A stretch of DNA of 64,000 nt from Flavobacterium sp. LC2016-01 (GCF_009711135.1 NZ_WMIC01000007.1:1-64000); one strand, 5' to 3'. Shown: positions 1-8,948, numbered from the stretch's first letter. The notes: a model not told the origin generated them from the letters alone. Made by a program: numbers and translations.

Positions 1-12
1 TCAAAGCGGGTG

Positions 13-290
13 CAAAACTAAAACTTCTTTTTGTTTCTCGCAAGAAAAATTTGAAAAAATTTGAAACTTTTTTTTCGCCTCATTTTATCGTTTTTCTTGC
101 CAGTCTTTCAAGGAACTTTCCGTGTTTTGCGGGGTGCAAATGTAATACCCGTTTTCCAATCCCGCAAGCTTTTTTAAATCTTTTTTTGAAAATAAATTTT
201 CAGTTCTCATTTAAACCCTTGTCAGTATTTCGGTGAACGTCTTTCGCTGTTGCGGGTGCAAAAGTACCACCTTTATTCAGTTAAACAAGC
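13..290 (-). promoter_or_regulatory. Three tandem leftward promoters, probably of an rRNA operon
   Basis: Read on the minus strand, three sites fit the Bacteroidota promoter pattern of TTG, 19-20 nt, TAnnTTTG. The -7 boxes lie at 13-20, 137-144 and 259-266, with TTG at 41-43, 165-167 and 286-288. Each -7 box is followed directly by CACCCGC or CACCCCGC, and the sites are spaced 124 and 122 bp apart. AT-rich tracts lie upstream of each. Repeated strong promoters with this GCACCCGC start are what I expect in front of a Flavobacterium rRNA operon, whose 16S gene would lie to the left of base 1. The promoters are seen; the rRNA target is inferred. Confidence 0.72.
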
Positions 291-565
291 TTTTTTATTC
301 TCTTTTTCTGCCCTTTTTTTGATCTTTTTCTTAACTCGCTGATAACAGATTATTTACATATTCATTTTTTTCTCTTCCCTGTCAGGTTTTTCTTCGTTAT
401 CATGCGGTTTCTTTATTTTTAGGCGCTTTTCAGCCATCCGTTTTGAGGAGTTTTCAGCTTTTCATGCTCTTTTATGAACAGAAATCAGGATTTCGGAGCC
501 TGCTTCCCTGCCGGTTTTCTTTTGCAATCGCTTTTCCCTCGGGATATTTCTTCTGGAAACCCTTG

Positions 566-647
566 CCCTAGCCCCGATAGAAGCGTAAATCCTTTTGTGC
601 CGGGGTTCGCCGCAAAAAGATTGAAGCGGATAGCGGGAAATAGCTCC
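566..647 (+). repeat. Structured dispersed element, copy 1 (Flavo-1-like)
   Basis: Two conserved arms, TAGCCCCGATAGAAGCG and GAAGCGGATAGCGGG, enclose a variable hairpin (ATCCTTTT...AAAAGAT). Minus-strand copies occur at 49189-49267 and 13927-14040. The four bases CCCG at the 5' GATAG motif pair with CGGG after the 3' GATAG motif, and this pairing is kept by compensatory changes in the other copies. It resembles the Flavo-1 RNA motif described for Flavobacteria, an identification made from memory. Function unknown. Confidence 0.6.
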
Positions 648-660
648 TGATCAAAAAAAC

Positions 661-692
661 AAACCCGACAGGTTTTGAAAATCTGTCGGGTT
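661..692 (-). terminator. Intrinsic terminator of the ABC permease gene
   Basis: A 10-bp stem (AACCCGACAG / CTGTCGGGTT) closes a short loop. It lies 26 bp downstream of the stop codon of the leftward permease gene and is followed by T-rich sequence in that direction. Confidence 0.75.
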
Positions 693-717
693 GTTTATTA
701 TTAAACATCTTCAATCA

Positions 718-1953
718 TTAATCAAATCTTATAGCTTTGACAGGCGATATTTTCGTTATTAAATAGGAAGGAATTAATAGTACCAAAAAGCAAATTACGA
801 CGGTCAGCAAATTCAATGCTATTACGTAACCCCAATTTAAATATACTGGCGCTTGATTGACATAGTAATTTTCAGGATTGAGATGGACAACTCCAAATTG
901 CTGCTGAATTAACAATATTGAAATCCCAATAAGATTCCCCCAGAACAATCCCCGAATAATTAAATAGAAGGCGTTATACAAAAATATCTTTCGGACGGCC
1001 CAGTTGTTTGCGCCCAATGATTTTAAAATTCCTATCATTTGTGTGCGTTCTAAAATCAAAACCAAAAGGGCCACCACCATATTTATAGTAGCAACTAAAA
1101 TCATTACACCTAGAATTACTACTATATTGAAATCGAAAAGCTGGAGCCAATCAAAAATATAACTATACTTCTCTATAATCGTTTTTGTATCCAGACTTGA
1201 TGACGTTGCTTCATAAATTTGATTACCCGTTTCCTTTATCTTGGTAAAATCTTTGACAAAAACCTCGAAAGCTCCAACTTGATCCGGAGCCCATTTATTG
1301 ATTCGCTGTATATGCCGTATATCCCCTATTATATATGTAGCGTCAAAATCCTGAAATCCTGAGCTAAAAATACCCGCGATTTTAAATCGGCGGCTGTTTG
1401 GCATTTTTCCTTGCTCGTCTTTTATAAAAAAAGTATTAAAACTGTCTCCTAATTTTAAATTAAGTCTATCAGCAAGAAATCTGGAAATAATAACTTCTTC
1501 ATTAAGCGACTTTGAGAAATCAGGTAAATTCCCTTCAACCAAATACTCTTTTATATTACTCCAATCATAATCTGCTCCTACTCCTTTAAAAACAATTCCC
1601 TCGAATGCATTTGAAGTTCTTATAATTCCGGCTTTAGTTGCAATGGCCTGAACATGGGTGACATCTGGAATCGATTTAAAATTGGGATAAAAATCCTGCT
1701 TTTTAGAAATTGGAACTAAAGTCACTTCAGAATTATTATTATCAAAGTTTGATATAATAACCTGACCATTGAAAGCAGATATCTTGTCACGTATTTTTTG
1801 CTGCAATCCAATTCCGGTCGCCACAGAAACCAACATCATAATTATACCAATTGCAATTGCCGAAATCGCAATTTTTATGATAGGTGCCGAAATACTGCTT
1901 TTATAATCTTTGGCAGTAATAAGTCTTTTGGCTATAAAATATTCTAAATTCAA
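718..1953 (-). CDS. ABC transporter permease, LolC/LolE/FtsX type
   Basis: This 411-residue inner-membrane protein has the layout of MacB/LolE permeases. One membrane segment lies near residues 25-50, followed by a large periplasmic domain of about 220 residues and three membrane segments in the C-terminal third, including the stretch VVILGVMILVATINMVVALL. The conserved FtsX-type signature GILKSLGA lies just after the second segment. Family members work with a LolD-type ATPase to move lipoproteins or other cargo out of the inner membrane. No ATPase gene is adjacent, so the partner must be encoded elsewhere. The start is the only reasonable ATG, placed before a typical MNLEYFIAKR opening. Assignment to the family is strong; the exact substrate is unknown. 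Confidence 0.85.
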   Translation of the reverse strand: MNLEYFIAKRLITAKDYKSSISAPIIKIAISAIAIGIIMMLVSVATGIGLQQKIRDKISAFNGQVIISNFDNNNSEVTLVPISKKQDFYPNFKSIPDVTHVQAIATKAGIIRTSNAFEGIVFKGVGADYDWSNIKEYLVEGNLPDFSKSLNEEVIISRFLADRLNLKLGDSFNTFFIKDEQGKMPNSRRFKIAGIFSSGFQDFDATYIIGDIRHIQRINKWAPDQVGAFEVFVKDFTKIKETGNQIYEATSSSLDTKTIIEKYSYIFDWLQLFDFNIVVILGVMILVATINMVVALLVLILERTQMIGILKSLGANNWAVRKIFLYNAFYLIIRGLFWGNLIGISILLIQQQFGVVHLNPENYYVNQAPVYLNWGYVIALNLLTVVICFLVLLIPSYLITKISPVKAIRFD

Positions 1954-2060
1954 TTTAATGATGTTATATTGGTAATACCCACTGTTTATTTATTCAAAAA
2001 TACATTTAAAAAATCAGAATCGAATTGCCGTAAAAAACAATTACGAAATATCTCGATTTA

Positions 2061-2555
2061 TTATAACGGAAGCTTCTTTTTCATTTCCTCAACAATATTA
2101 TACGCTGCCGGACATATTGCGACGTTCTTTAATGTCAAATCTGTAATCTGATAAAACTTCTTGCGATCTGTATGCGGAAATTCACGACATGCTTTTGGAC
2201 GGACGTCATAAATCATACAATAATTTTCAGCATCCAAAAAAGTACAGGGAACGCTTTTTAATACATAATCTTTATCTTCATCAATTCTTAGGTATTGCTC
2301 TATAAATTGCTGTGGTTTTTGTTTAAAGGATTTCGAAATTCTTTCGATGTCGGCCAAAGTAAATAACGGTCCAGTCGTTTTACAACAATTGGCACACTGC
2401 AGACAATCCGTTTTTTTAAACTCAGCGTCATGCAAGTCCTGCATTACATAGTCTAAATTTTTAGGCTGTTTCTTTTTAAGCTTATCAAAATACTTTTTGT
2501 TTTCGATATGCTTATCTTTGGCTAACTTATTTAAGTTGTTTAAAATTTGCTTCAA
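2061..2555 (-). CDS. YkgJ-family cysteine-cluster protein
   Basis: The protein has 164 residues with a lysine-rich N-terminus and the YkgJ/UPF0153 cysteine arrangement. CLQCANCC lies near residue 55, followed by C near 103, the pair YCMIYDVRPKACREFP near 115, and a last C near 147. In this family the cysteines are thought to bind a zinc or iron-sulfur centre; the biochemical role is not established. It stands alone, facing away from the methyltransferase at 2630. A possible leftward -7 box (TAATTTTG on the coding strand) sits at 2579-2586, giving a leader of about 20 nt. A distant relative of similar type (DUF3109) is at 59784. Confidence 0.85.
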   Translation of the reverse strand: MKQILNNLNKLAKDKHIENKKYFDKLKKKQPKNLDYVMQDLHDAEFKKTDCLQCANCCKTTGPLFTLADIERISKSFKQKPQQFIEQYLRIDEDKDYVLKSVPCTFLDAENYCMIYDVRPKACREFPHTDRKKFYQITDLTLKNVAICPAAYNIVEEMKKKLPL

Positions 2556-2629
2556 GTTTAAAATTTAAAGTTGAACTGCAAAATTAAACAACTTTAAACT
2601 TGAAACCTTAATCTTTGAATTAAATTACG

Positions 2630-3337
2630 ATGAAAGATCTTTTTGGGAAAGCGATGTTCGATTTCCAAACCAATAATGCACCAGAAGATATCATTACCGA
2701 AACTTCTATTTCTGAAGAAGACGAAATGAGTGTTTCCTATTTATTTCGTTCCTATAATGAAATGCCAAAACTGGAACAAAAAGCACTGCAATTATCTTTC
2801 GGGAAAATTTTAGATGTGGGCTGCGGTGCAGGAAGTCACAGCCTTTCTCTTCAAAACGACCGTAATTTAGATGTTACTTCGATAGATATTTCAGAAAAAG
2901 CAATCGAAACCTGTCAATTACGTGGTGTAAAAAATACCAAAGTTCAAAATATCCTAGATTTTGAAGGAGAGAAATTTGACACTATTCTTTTATTAATGAA
3001 TGGAACCGGAATTTTTGGAAAACTAGAAAACTGCAACCAATATTTATCTAAATTAAAATCTTTATTAAATTCAGGCGGTCAAATTTTAATTGACAGTTCC
3101 GATATTATTTATATGTTTGATGAAGATGAAGACGGAGGTAAATGGATTCCGTCGGCTGATAATTATTATGGAGAATTAACCTTTACTATTTCTTATAAAG
3201 GTGAAAAAGAAGAATCTTTTGACTGGCTTTATTTAGATTACAATACACTTCAGAATGCTGCGATCGCAAATGGATTAAGATGTGAACTGATTTTAGAAGG
3301 CGAGCATTATGATTATTTAGCTAAACTTTCAATATAA
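2630..3337 (+). CDS. Class I SAM-dependent methyltransferase
   Basis: This 235-residue protein carries the class I methyltransferase motif I, ILDVGCGAGSHSLSL, near residue 61, followed by the acidic motif II region VTSIDISEKAIETC and motif IV near LLLMNGTGIFG. The N-terminal 55 residues form a helical cap. The substrate cannot be deduced from sequence. The next gene (YfiT-like) follows after 18 bp in the same direction, so the two are probably co-transcribed and end at the terminator at 3934. Confidence 0.85.
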   Translation: MKDLFGKAMFDFQTNNAPEDIITETSISEEDEMSVSYLFRSYNEMPKLEQKALQLSFGKILDVGCGAGSHSLSLQNDRNLDVTSIDISEKAIETCQLRGVKNTKVQNILDFEGEKFDTILLLMNGTGIFGKLENCNQYLSKLKSLLNSGGQILIDSSDIIYMFDEDEDGGKWIPSADNYYGELTFTISYKGEKEESFDWLYLDYNTLQNAAIANGLRCELILEGEHYDYLAKLSI

Positions 3338-3355
3338 GATAAAAACATTATAAAA

Positions 3356-3901
3356 ATGGAAGAACTAGATTTAGAGAAATTAAAGTATCCTATTGGGAAA
3401 TTTGTAATTCCTGACAGCTATTCGACTGAATACATTTCAAATAAAATTGAAGAAATAGCCTCTTTTCCAGAAAAATTAAAAAATGAAACCATTCATTTAA
3501 CCAATGAACAGCTTGACACGCACTATCGTCCTGGAGGATGGACCGTGCGACAAGTAATTCATCATTGTGCTGAAAGCCACATGAATTGTTTCATCAGAAT
3601 TAAGTGGGCTTTAACCGAAAATAATCCCGTGATAAAAGCATATGATGAAACTTTATGGAGTGAACTTCCTGATAATCTACATATGCCAATTGAGCCCACA
3701 TTAAATTTACTAGAAGGGCTTCATTTTAGATTAGCTTACATCATGAAAAATTTATCTGAAAGTGATCTAGAAAAATCCTTTGTTCATCCTGAAAATAATT
3801 CTGAATTAAAATTAAAACAAATTATCGGAATGTACGCGTGGCATTCTAATCATCATTTAGCGCATATCACTAATTTAAAGAATTTTAAAAACTGGGACTG
3901 A
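3356..3901 (+). CDS. YfiT/BstA-like DinB-superfamily protein
   Basis: The 181-residue protein matches the YfiT branch of the DinB superfamily: an opening KYPIGKF, the segment HYRPGGWTVRQVIHHCAESH in the middle and a closing HSNHHLAHI. The histidines in the last two segments are the expected metal ligands. YfiT homologues are annotated as metal-dependent hydrolases or bacillithiol S-transferases. Flavobacteria are among the bacteria reported to make bacillithiol, but the true substrate here is inferred. It follows the methyltransferase after 18 bp. Confidence 0.85.
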   Translation: MEELDLEKLKYPIGKFVIPDSYSTEYISNKIEEIASFPEKLKNETIHLTNEQLDTHYRPGGWTVRQVIHHCAESHMNCFIRIKWALTENNPVIKAYDETLWSELPDNLHMPIEPTLNLLEGLHFRLAYIMKNLSESDLEKSFVHPENNSELKLKQIIGMYAWHSNHHLAHITNLKNFKNWD

Positions 3902-3933
3902 AAAATTCCCTTGTTATTAAACTTATTAAAAAG

Positions 3934-3961
3934 AAAAATCTCTTCAAATGAAGAGATTTTT
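3934..3961. terminator. Bidirectional terminator between yfiT-like and queE
   Basis: AAAAATCTCTTC and GAAGAGATTTTT form a 12-bp stem over a 4-nt loop, with A and T runs on both sides. It lies between two convergent stop codons and can serve both genes. Confidence 0.8.
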
Positions 3962-3964
3962 CTT

Positions 3965-4597
3965 TTATGGTATATTCAAATATTTATGTGTTTGAAGAGA
4001 AACCCGCCATTTCGGATTATTCATTACATAATCAACAATCAGCGGAGTCATTTCTTCTTTTTTACTCCATTCTGGTTGCAAAAACAAAATTGCATTGTCA
4101 TTCACAAGTTCAGCTTGCTCTTCAGCAAAAATAAAATCGTGTTTATTATAAATAATCACTTTTAATTCATGCGCATTATCATAAACTGTTTGAGTCGGCA
4201 ATTTATTTTTTTTAGGAGAAAGACAAATCCAATCCCAAGTTCCGCTCAAAGGATAAGCTCCTGACGTTTCAATATGAACTTTTAGATTTTTATCTTTTAA
4301 CTGCTTTGTAAGCAAAGTCATATCCCATGTTAACGGTTCGCCTCCTGTTATCACAACTGTATCAGCGTAAGCTGAAGCATTTTTAACAATTAATTCAGTA
4401 CTTGTTGGCGGATGCAGTTCTGCATTCCAGCTTTCTTTAACATCACACCAATGGCATCCCACATCACATCCTCCAATTCTAATAAAGTATGCGGCAGTTC
4501 CCGTATGAAAGCCTTCTCCCTGAATGGTATAAAACTCTTCCATCAAAGGCAACATCGCTCCTTTATTAACTTCTAATTGTATTTCTTTTGTTAACAT
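3965..4597 (-). CDS. queE: 7-carboxy-7-deazaguanine synthase
   Basis: This 210-residue radical-SAM enzyme converts 6-carboxytetrahydropterin to 7-carboxy-7-deazaguanine in queuosine synthesis. The opening region has LMEEFYTIQGEGFHTG, which is characteristic of QueE, then CDVGCHWC near residue 44, the CX3CX2C triad that binds the 4Fe-4S cluster, and VVITGGEPL, the SAM-binding GGE motif. Length is normal for the family. It is transcribed alone from a promoter at 4615-4642. The late queuosine gene queA is in the same window at 28638 but unlinked. No preQ1 riboswitch fits in the 11-nt leader. Confidence 0.95.
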   Translation of the reverse strand: MLTKEIQLEVNKGAMLPLMEEFYTIQGEGFHTGTAAYFIRIGGCDVGCHWCDVKESWNAELHPPTSTELIVKNASAYADTVVITGGEPLTWDMTLLTKQLKDKNLKVHIETSGAYPLSGTWDWICLSPKKNKLPTQTVYDNAHELKVIIYNKHDFIFAEEQAELVNDNAILFLQPEWSKKEEMTPLIVDYVMNNPKWRVSLQTHKYLNIP

Positions 4598-4614
4598 TAT
4601 TCAATTTTAAAGTG

Positions 4615-4642
4615 CAAAGATAGTCATTTCTTTACGGAACAA
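4615..4642 (-). promoter_or_regulatory. Promoter of queE
   Basis: On the minus strand TTG (4640-4642), 17 nt and TATCTTTG (4615-4622) match the Bacteroidota consensus. The start site would fall about 10 nt before the queE ATG. Confidence 0.6.
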
Positions 4643-4644
4643 AA

Positions 4645-4674
4645 AAAACCGACAGTTTATAGAACTGTCGGTTT
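4645..4674 (-). terminator. Terminator of the Ton operon
   Basis: AAAACCGACAGTT and AACTGTCGGTTTT form a 13-bp stem with a TATA loop, 24 bp downstream of the TPR gene that closes the exbB-tonB operon. Confidence 0.75.
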
Positions 4675-4697
4675 TATAATTAGTTCGAAAACTTATA

Positions 4698-6365
4698 TTA
4701 TTTTAAAGCTTTTACAGATTTAGCTGCATAATCATTCGTTGGGTCTAAAACTAAAGATTTATTAAAATATTCAATTGCTTTAGCTTTATCTGTATTAGCA
4801 TAAGCAGCACCAATACTGTTGTAAGATTCAACTATTTTTTTAACTGTTGCAGGTTTAGCTAATTCTTCAGCACCTTTTGCAGTCGTTTTAGCAATATACT
4901 CTTCGTAGTTTTTGATAATTAAATCATCTTTCTCTAACAAGTTGTTGATTCTTCCTTTGTATAAGTAAGCCTCGTCATAAGTTGGAGAAGCTACAAGAAC
5001 TCTGTCAAAAGCTGCATCAGCTTTAGTCAAGGCAGCAGCATCAGCAGCTCCGTTAGCTTTATTTGCATTTGCATAGTATAGTGAAATACCATAATATACA
5101 TTATCATTCAAATAGTTTTTCTGATCTGCATTAGTTGCGCTTAATTCATAGATAGCAGCAGCTTGGTTGTATTGTTTTTTAGTAAACAATTCTTTACCAA
5201 AATCTCCAAGATCTTCAACTGCTAATGGCTCCATAGCAACTGCTTTTTTAATATCTGTTAAACCTGCTTCAAAAGCAGAAGGTTCAACAACACCGTCAGC
5301 AGCAGTACCTTTTTTAATTTTTGCAAAACCTAAGTATAAGTAATCTTTAGCAATAATTTTGTTACTTGGAACTTTAATGTAATCCTCTAATGATTTAAGA
5401 GCTACATCAATATTTCCATTTTCATATGCAGAATAACCTAAATATCTGTAAATTCTAGGATTTACTTTATCCTCAGCAATCATTTTATTAGCAACAGTTT
5501 CTAAACTCTTATAATCTTTAACCAAGATCAAGAAATCTGCGTGACGCATTTTAGAATCTAAAGAGTAATCTGTCAAACTTAAGTATTTCTCATAGTTTGT
5601 GATCGCATTTTGCAAATTAGTTTTTGCTGTAGAAGGTTTATTTCTTGCCCATTTGTAATATGTTTCAGCTAATTCTCTATAAACTGGACCATAACTAGCG
5701 TTTAATGCAATAACTTCATTGAATGCTTTGATCGCTTCATCATAAGATTTAGCTCCTTTAAGTAAAACTCCTAATTGCATTTTAGCTCTTAAAAGTGTTG
5801 GATCTGCAGTAAAAGCATCACGGTAAGCTTTATAAGCGTCGTTTTGGTTGTTTGCTCCATAATAAGCATCACCAATAGCCAATAAAGCAGTTGCATTTTG
5901 CGGTTCAATTGCTAAAGCACGTTTTAAACTAGCAATAGCACCATTATAATCAGGATTATTTGAATTAGTGTAAGCTTTACCAATGTAGATATATTCATCA
6001 ACATCTTTACGCTTCATATCCTTAGTTGCTAAACCAAAATTAGCTTGAGCAGATGCAGCATTTTTACTGTCAAGATCAATTTGACCTAATCCGATATAAT
6101 TAAGGTTTTTTCTGTCTGATGCTTCTAATCCATTTAAATAATAAATCTTCGCTGAATCGATAACGCTTTGATTTAAATAGATGTTTCCTAAAACAAAATT
6201 AGCCTCTCCATCTGAAGGTTTCGCTTTGATGATTGACTTAAGCAATGATTTTGCCTTTTGAAATTGCTCAGCATCAATTGCTTTTTTTGCTTCTTTGATA
6301 TCTTGCGCTTTTGCAACAGTAGCAGATGCAACTAAGGCAAGACTAAAAATTTTAAATTTATTCAT
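4698..6365 (-). CDS. Periplasmic TPR-repeat protein, last gene of the Ton operon
   Basis: The 555-residue protein starts with a clear signal peptide (MNKFKIFSLALVASATVAKA, cut before Q) and consists almost entirely of tetratricopeptide repeats. At least ten helix-turn-helix units can be seen, for example AKSLLKSIIKAKPSDGEAN near 40 and AIEYFNKSLVLDPTNDYA at the C-terminus. TPR proteins are scaffolds; no enzymatic motif is present. It begins 16 bp after the PstS-like gene and ends the run exbB-exbD-exbD-tonB, so it probably works in the periplasm with the Ton machinery, which is an inference from position only. Confidence 0.85.
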   Translation of the reverse strand: MNKFKIFSLALVASATVAKAQDIKEAKKAIDAEQFQKAKSLLKSIIKAKPSDGEANFVLGNIYLNQSVIDSAKIYYLNGLEASDRKNLNYIGLGQIDLDSKNAASAQANFGLATKDMKRKDVDEYIYIGKAYTNSNNPDYNGAIASLKRALAIEPQNATALLAIGDAYYGANNQNDAYKAYRDAFTADPTLLRAKMQLGVLLKGAKSYDEAIKAFNEVIALNASYGPVYRELAETYYKWARNKPSTAKTNLQNAITNYEKYLSLTDYSLDSKMRHADFLILVKDYKSLETVANKMIAEDKVNPRIYRYLGYSAYENGNIDVALKSLEDYIKVPSNKIIAKDYLYLGFAKIKKGTAADGVVEPSAFEAGLTDIKKAVAMEPLAVEDLGDFGKELFTKKQYNQAAAIYELSATNADQKNYLNDNVYYGISLYYANANKANGAADAAALTKADAAFDRVLVASPTYDEAYLYKGRINNLLEKDDLIIKNYEEYIAKTTAKGAEELAKPATVKKIVESYNSIGAAYANTDKAKAIEYFNKSLVLDPTNDYAAKSVKALK

Positions 6366-6381
6366 CTTTGTCGTAATTAAT

Positions 6382-7302
6382 TTATTCTTTATCTTTTAAA
6401 ATTTGGGTTCTAATATTAAGCTTTCTGCTTGGCGTTTTTACTGGCATTAATCCAGATTTCAACACTATTCTCTGACCAATCTCGCCAGCCATAAAGGAAG
6501 CGAGTCCCATTCCCAGCCCATTATACCCTTGACAGTTTATAATAAACAAATCGCGTGCCAAAGGGTATTTATTTAATGCAATGTCAGTTTGAGTTGGACT
6601 ATAATAATTATCATCTTTTAAGCCTTTAACGCTTAAAACATTGATTTTTTTTATTGTCTCGCTCATATTTGGAGAAGGTTGATAAAGCCAGTTAACACCA
6701 ACTATACCAATCATTCCGTCATTTTCAGAAACAAATTTAATAACTTCATCATTGGTTTTAAAAGAAAATGCTCCAGTTGCTGGAATATCTTTCACTTTAG
6801 CCAATTCCTTCATATAACGCACCGTACTAGAATTAGGATTATCAAAAACAAGTCCTTTTATTCCTGTATCTTTTTTACCCTGCATAAAATCAATTACAGA
6901 CTTCAACGCAATTAATGTGTCATTATTGCTTTTGTTTGAAATTAAAGCAATTGCATCAATAGCAAAAGGAGTAACTCGAGGATTAATTTTACTTTTATCA
7001 AACCTTTTCAGTTCCTCAGCAGTCAGATTACGTGCTGTTACCGCAACTTTAGTTTTTTTATTCAACAAATCATTGATAAGTTCAACTTCAGACTTTGGTT
7101 TAGCCGTAATTTTAGCATCATAGTAAGTTCCTTCAAAAACAGCAACCTGATCATCTACGATTGGCTTTACCGTTTCATCAACTGTAATATCAAGCGATCC
7201 TTTTAAAATTGTTTCCTTTGATTCATTCTTGTTTTTTTGGTTGCACATCACAAACAAAAAGACAAAAACAATCAAACCAAAAACTTTACTATACTTTAAC
7301 AT
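6382..7302 (-). CDS. PstS-like substrate-binding lipoprotein
   Basis: This 306-residue protein has an N-terminal hydrophobic segment ending in FVMC, so it is probably a lipoprotein, although M before the cysteine is unusual for a lipobox. The body resembles PstS-type phosphate-binding proteins: VTARNLTAEE, AIDAIALISNK and the segment GLVFDNPNSSTVRYMKEL, where serine and threonine residues line the oxyanion site in the family. No phosphate ABC transporter genes accompany it. Instead it lies within the Ton operon, 1 bp after a small membrane protein. A role in sensing or handing over ligand to the Ton system is possible but not shown. Confidence 0.78.
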   Translation of the reverse strand: MLKYSKVFGLIVFVFLFVMCNQKNKNESKETILKGSLDITVDETVKPIVDDQVAVFEGTYYDAKITAKPKSEVELINDLLNKKTKVAVTARNLTAEELKRFDKSKINPRVTPFAIDAIALISNKSNNDTLIALKSVIDFMQGKKDTGIKGLVFDNPNSSTVRYMKELAKVKDIPATGAFSFKTNDEVIKFVSENDGMIGIVGVNWLYQPSPNMSETIKKINVLSVKGLKDDNYYSPTQTDIALNKYPLARDLFIINCQGYNGLGMGLASFMAGEIGQRIVLKSGLMPVKTPSRKLNIRTQILKDKE

Positions 7303-7303
7303 A

Positions 7304-7534
7304 CTAGTCCGTATTAGAATTAATTAATCTTAGGAAACGTATTGCTGAATAAACAATCAACAATCCACCAAAAGCATATCTGTATTTAGGTTCCATATCT
7401 AAAGGAAGCTTTTCCCAAAACATAATCATTAAACCCAGCACAAGATATATTAAAAAAAACAGTATTCCTAAAACAAGAAGAAATCGCTCTTTGAGCGATT
7501 TCTTCTGAATATTATTAAGCATATCTTTTAACAT
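7304..7534 (-). CDS. Small membrane protein in the Ton operon
   Basis: The protein has 76 residues with two membrane segments, at about 18-35 (FLLVLGILFFLIYLVLGLMI) and 50-65 (YAFGGLLIVYSAIRFL). Its start codon overlaps the stop codon of tonB by one base (TAATG), a sign of translational coupling. I recognise no family. Position suggests an accessory to TonB or to the lipoprotein that follows after 1 bp. Confidence 0.75.
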   Translation of the reverse strand: MLKDMLNNIQKKSLKERFLLVLGILFFLIYLVLGLMIMFWEKLPLDMEPKYRYAFGGLLIVYSAIRFLRLINSNTD

Positions 7535-8334
7535 TATTCTGCAGATTGAATAGTAATAGGAAGAGAGTAAAGTACCCTAACTTTTTTACCATTTTGCTCG
7601 CCAGGAGTCCATTTTGGACATTTTTTAAGAACACGAATTGCTTCTGCTCCTGTACCGTAACCGATATCCCTTAAAACTTTAATGTCGGTTAATGAACCGT
7701 CTTTTTCAACTACAAACGTAACGTAAACTTTACCTTTTAAACCTTCTTCTTCTGGAGTTTTGTAATTATTTCCTACGAACTTGTAGAATTTATCAATTCC
7801 TCCAGGGAAATCTGGTTTTACTTCGATACCAGCTGTGTTATATACTTGGTTATCTTCTTCTACTACTGCAGCAGTTCCAGTACCTACTGGCTCATCAACA
7901 GTTAAAACTGCATCTGGATCTCCTTTAATAGTTTCAGAACCAACTTTTTTATCTTTAAGATCTTCAATTTTTGGAGGATCTTCAGTAACCTCATTTGCCT
8001 TAGCAACAACCGGTTTCACAAACTTCACCTGATCCACTTTTGGTGGTGGCGGTGGTGGTGGCGGTTCATTTGGTTTTACCTCTTCTTTTTTCTTAGGAGG
8101 TAATTTAACAGTCGCGATCTTAATATCTTTATCTGCATCATCTGCACCAGAATCTGGCAAGAAGCTAGCAATAAGAGGAGCTGCTACAGCAAAGCCAAAA
8201 ATGATCGAACCAATAACAAGCGCTTTAACCGTAGTTTTGCTGTTCGATTTTCTTAACTCATATGCACCATATATCTTATTACGTCCTTCGAATACGATAT
8301 CAAGCCACTGATTTTTTATAATATCTAATTTCAT
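7534..8334 (-). CDS. tonB: Energy transducer TonB
   Basis: This 266-residue protein couples the proton-driven ExbB-ExbD motor to outer-membrane receptors. It has a cytoplasmic N-terminal stretch of about 35 residues, one membrane helix (residues 39-60), a proline run PNEPPPPPPPPK near 88-99, a long periplasmic linker, and a C-terminal TonB domain from about residue 175, containing FPGGIDKFYKFV and GKVYVTFVVEKDGSL. The linker segments KVDQVKF...KKVG and GDPDAVLTVDEP recur, in swapped order, in the VIT protein at 43655. exbD ends 37 bp upstream and the next gene overlaps the stop codon. Confidence 0.93.
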   Translation of the reverse strand: MKLDIIKNQWLDIVFEGRNKIYGAYELRKSNSKTTVKALVIGSIIFGFAVAAPLIASFLPDSGADDADKDIKIATVKLPPKKKEEVKPNEPPPPPPPPKVDQVKFVKPVVAKANEVTEDPPKIEDLKDKKVGSETIKGDPDAVLTVDEPVGTGTAAVVEEDNQVYNTAGIEVKPDFPGGIDKFYKFVGNNYKTPEEEGLKGKVYVTFVVEKDGSLTDIKVLRDIGYGTGAEAIRVLKKCPKWTPGEQNGKKVRVLYSLPITIQSAE

Positions 8335-8371
8335 TTTTCTTGATTATTAGGATGTTCAAACAAGATAACTC

Positions 8372-8929
8372 TTATTGTTTATCTATTAATTTTGTTTCCT
8401 CAGGACTAAACTCAGGAACAATAGCATAAGTATCAACTCCAGCAATCGCCATTTCATCCAACATATCAACTAAATTTTTGTAAGTTGATTTTTTACTTGG
8501 TTTAATAATAACGATAATTCCATTTTTAGGTTTCCCTTGAGCAGCAGAATATGCTAAAACAGATTTTTTTCTACTAAGAACTTCTCTACGGATACCATCT
8601 TTACCATATTTGATATCTTTAGGCCCCGCAATTGGTGACGCTAATAATCCCATATAATAAACCATCTTATTATTCTCTCCTAACATCACTGTCATCGTAC
8701 GATTTTCGTCTACTTTGATATCTTTATTCTTAGTAGGGTCTTCATCTTTATCTGGCAATGATAAATCCATCGATTTAGGTTTTGACAACGATGTGGTTAA
8801 CATAAAGAACGTGATCAATAAGAATGCCAAATCCACCATCGCCGTTAAATCGACTTTCGAATTTTGCTTTTTACTTCTTACTTTGCCACCTTTTCCGCCA
8901 CCACCGTCGCCGGTATTTAATTCAGCCAT
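8372..8929 (-). CDS. exbD: ExbD-type biopolymer transporter (second copy)
   Basis: The protein has 185 residues with a glycine/lysine-rich cytoplasmic start, one membrane helix containing the conserved aspartate (VDLTAMVDLAFLLITFFML, residues about 26-45) and a periplasmic domain ending in the ExbD pattern YKNLVDMLDEMAIAGVDTYAIV. The membrane aspartate takes part in proton conduction. The preceding gene is another exbD. Two different ExbD proteins after one ExbB are typical of Bacteroidota Ton operons and suggest a heteromeric ExbD dimer in the pore. Confidence 0.92.
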   Translation of the reverse strand: MAELNTGDGGGGKGGKVRSKKQNSKVDLTAMVDLAFLLITFFMLTTSLSKPKSMDLSLPDKDEDPTKNKDIKVDENRTMTVMLGENNKMVYYMGLLASPIAGPKDIKYGKDGIRREVLSRKKSVLAYSAAQGKPKNGIIVIIKPSKKSTYKNLVDMLDEMAIAGVDTYAIVPEFSPEETKLIDKQ

Positions 8930-8948
8930 TTTAGTGTATCTTTTTTAA

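Noticed and set aside
51..236. 61-codon rightward reading frame at the left end
   Set aside because: It crosses two promoter copies on the other strand, has an unlikely composition and no family features.
4598..4644. preQ1 riboswitch in front of queE
   Set aside because: The predicted leader has only about 10 nt, and no preQ1-type hairpin with an A-rich tail is seen.
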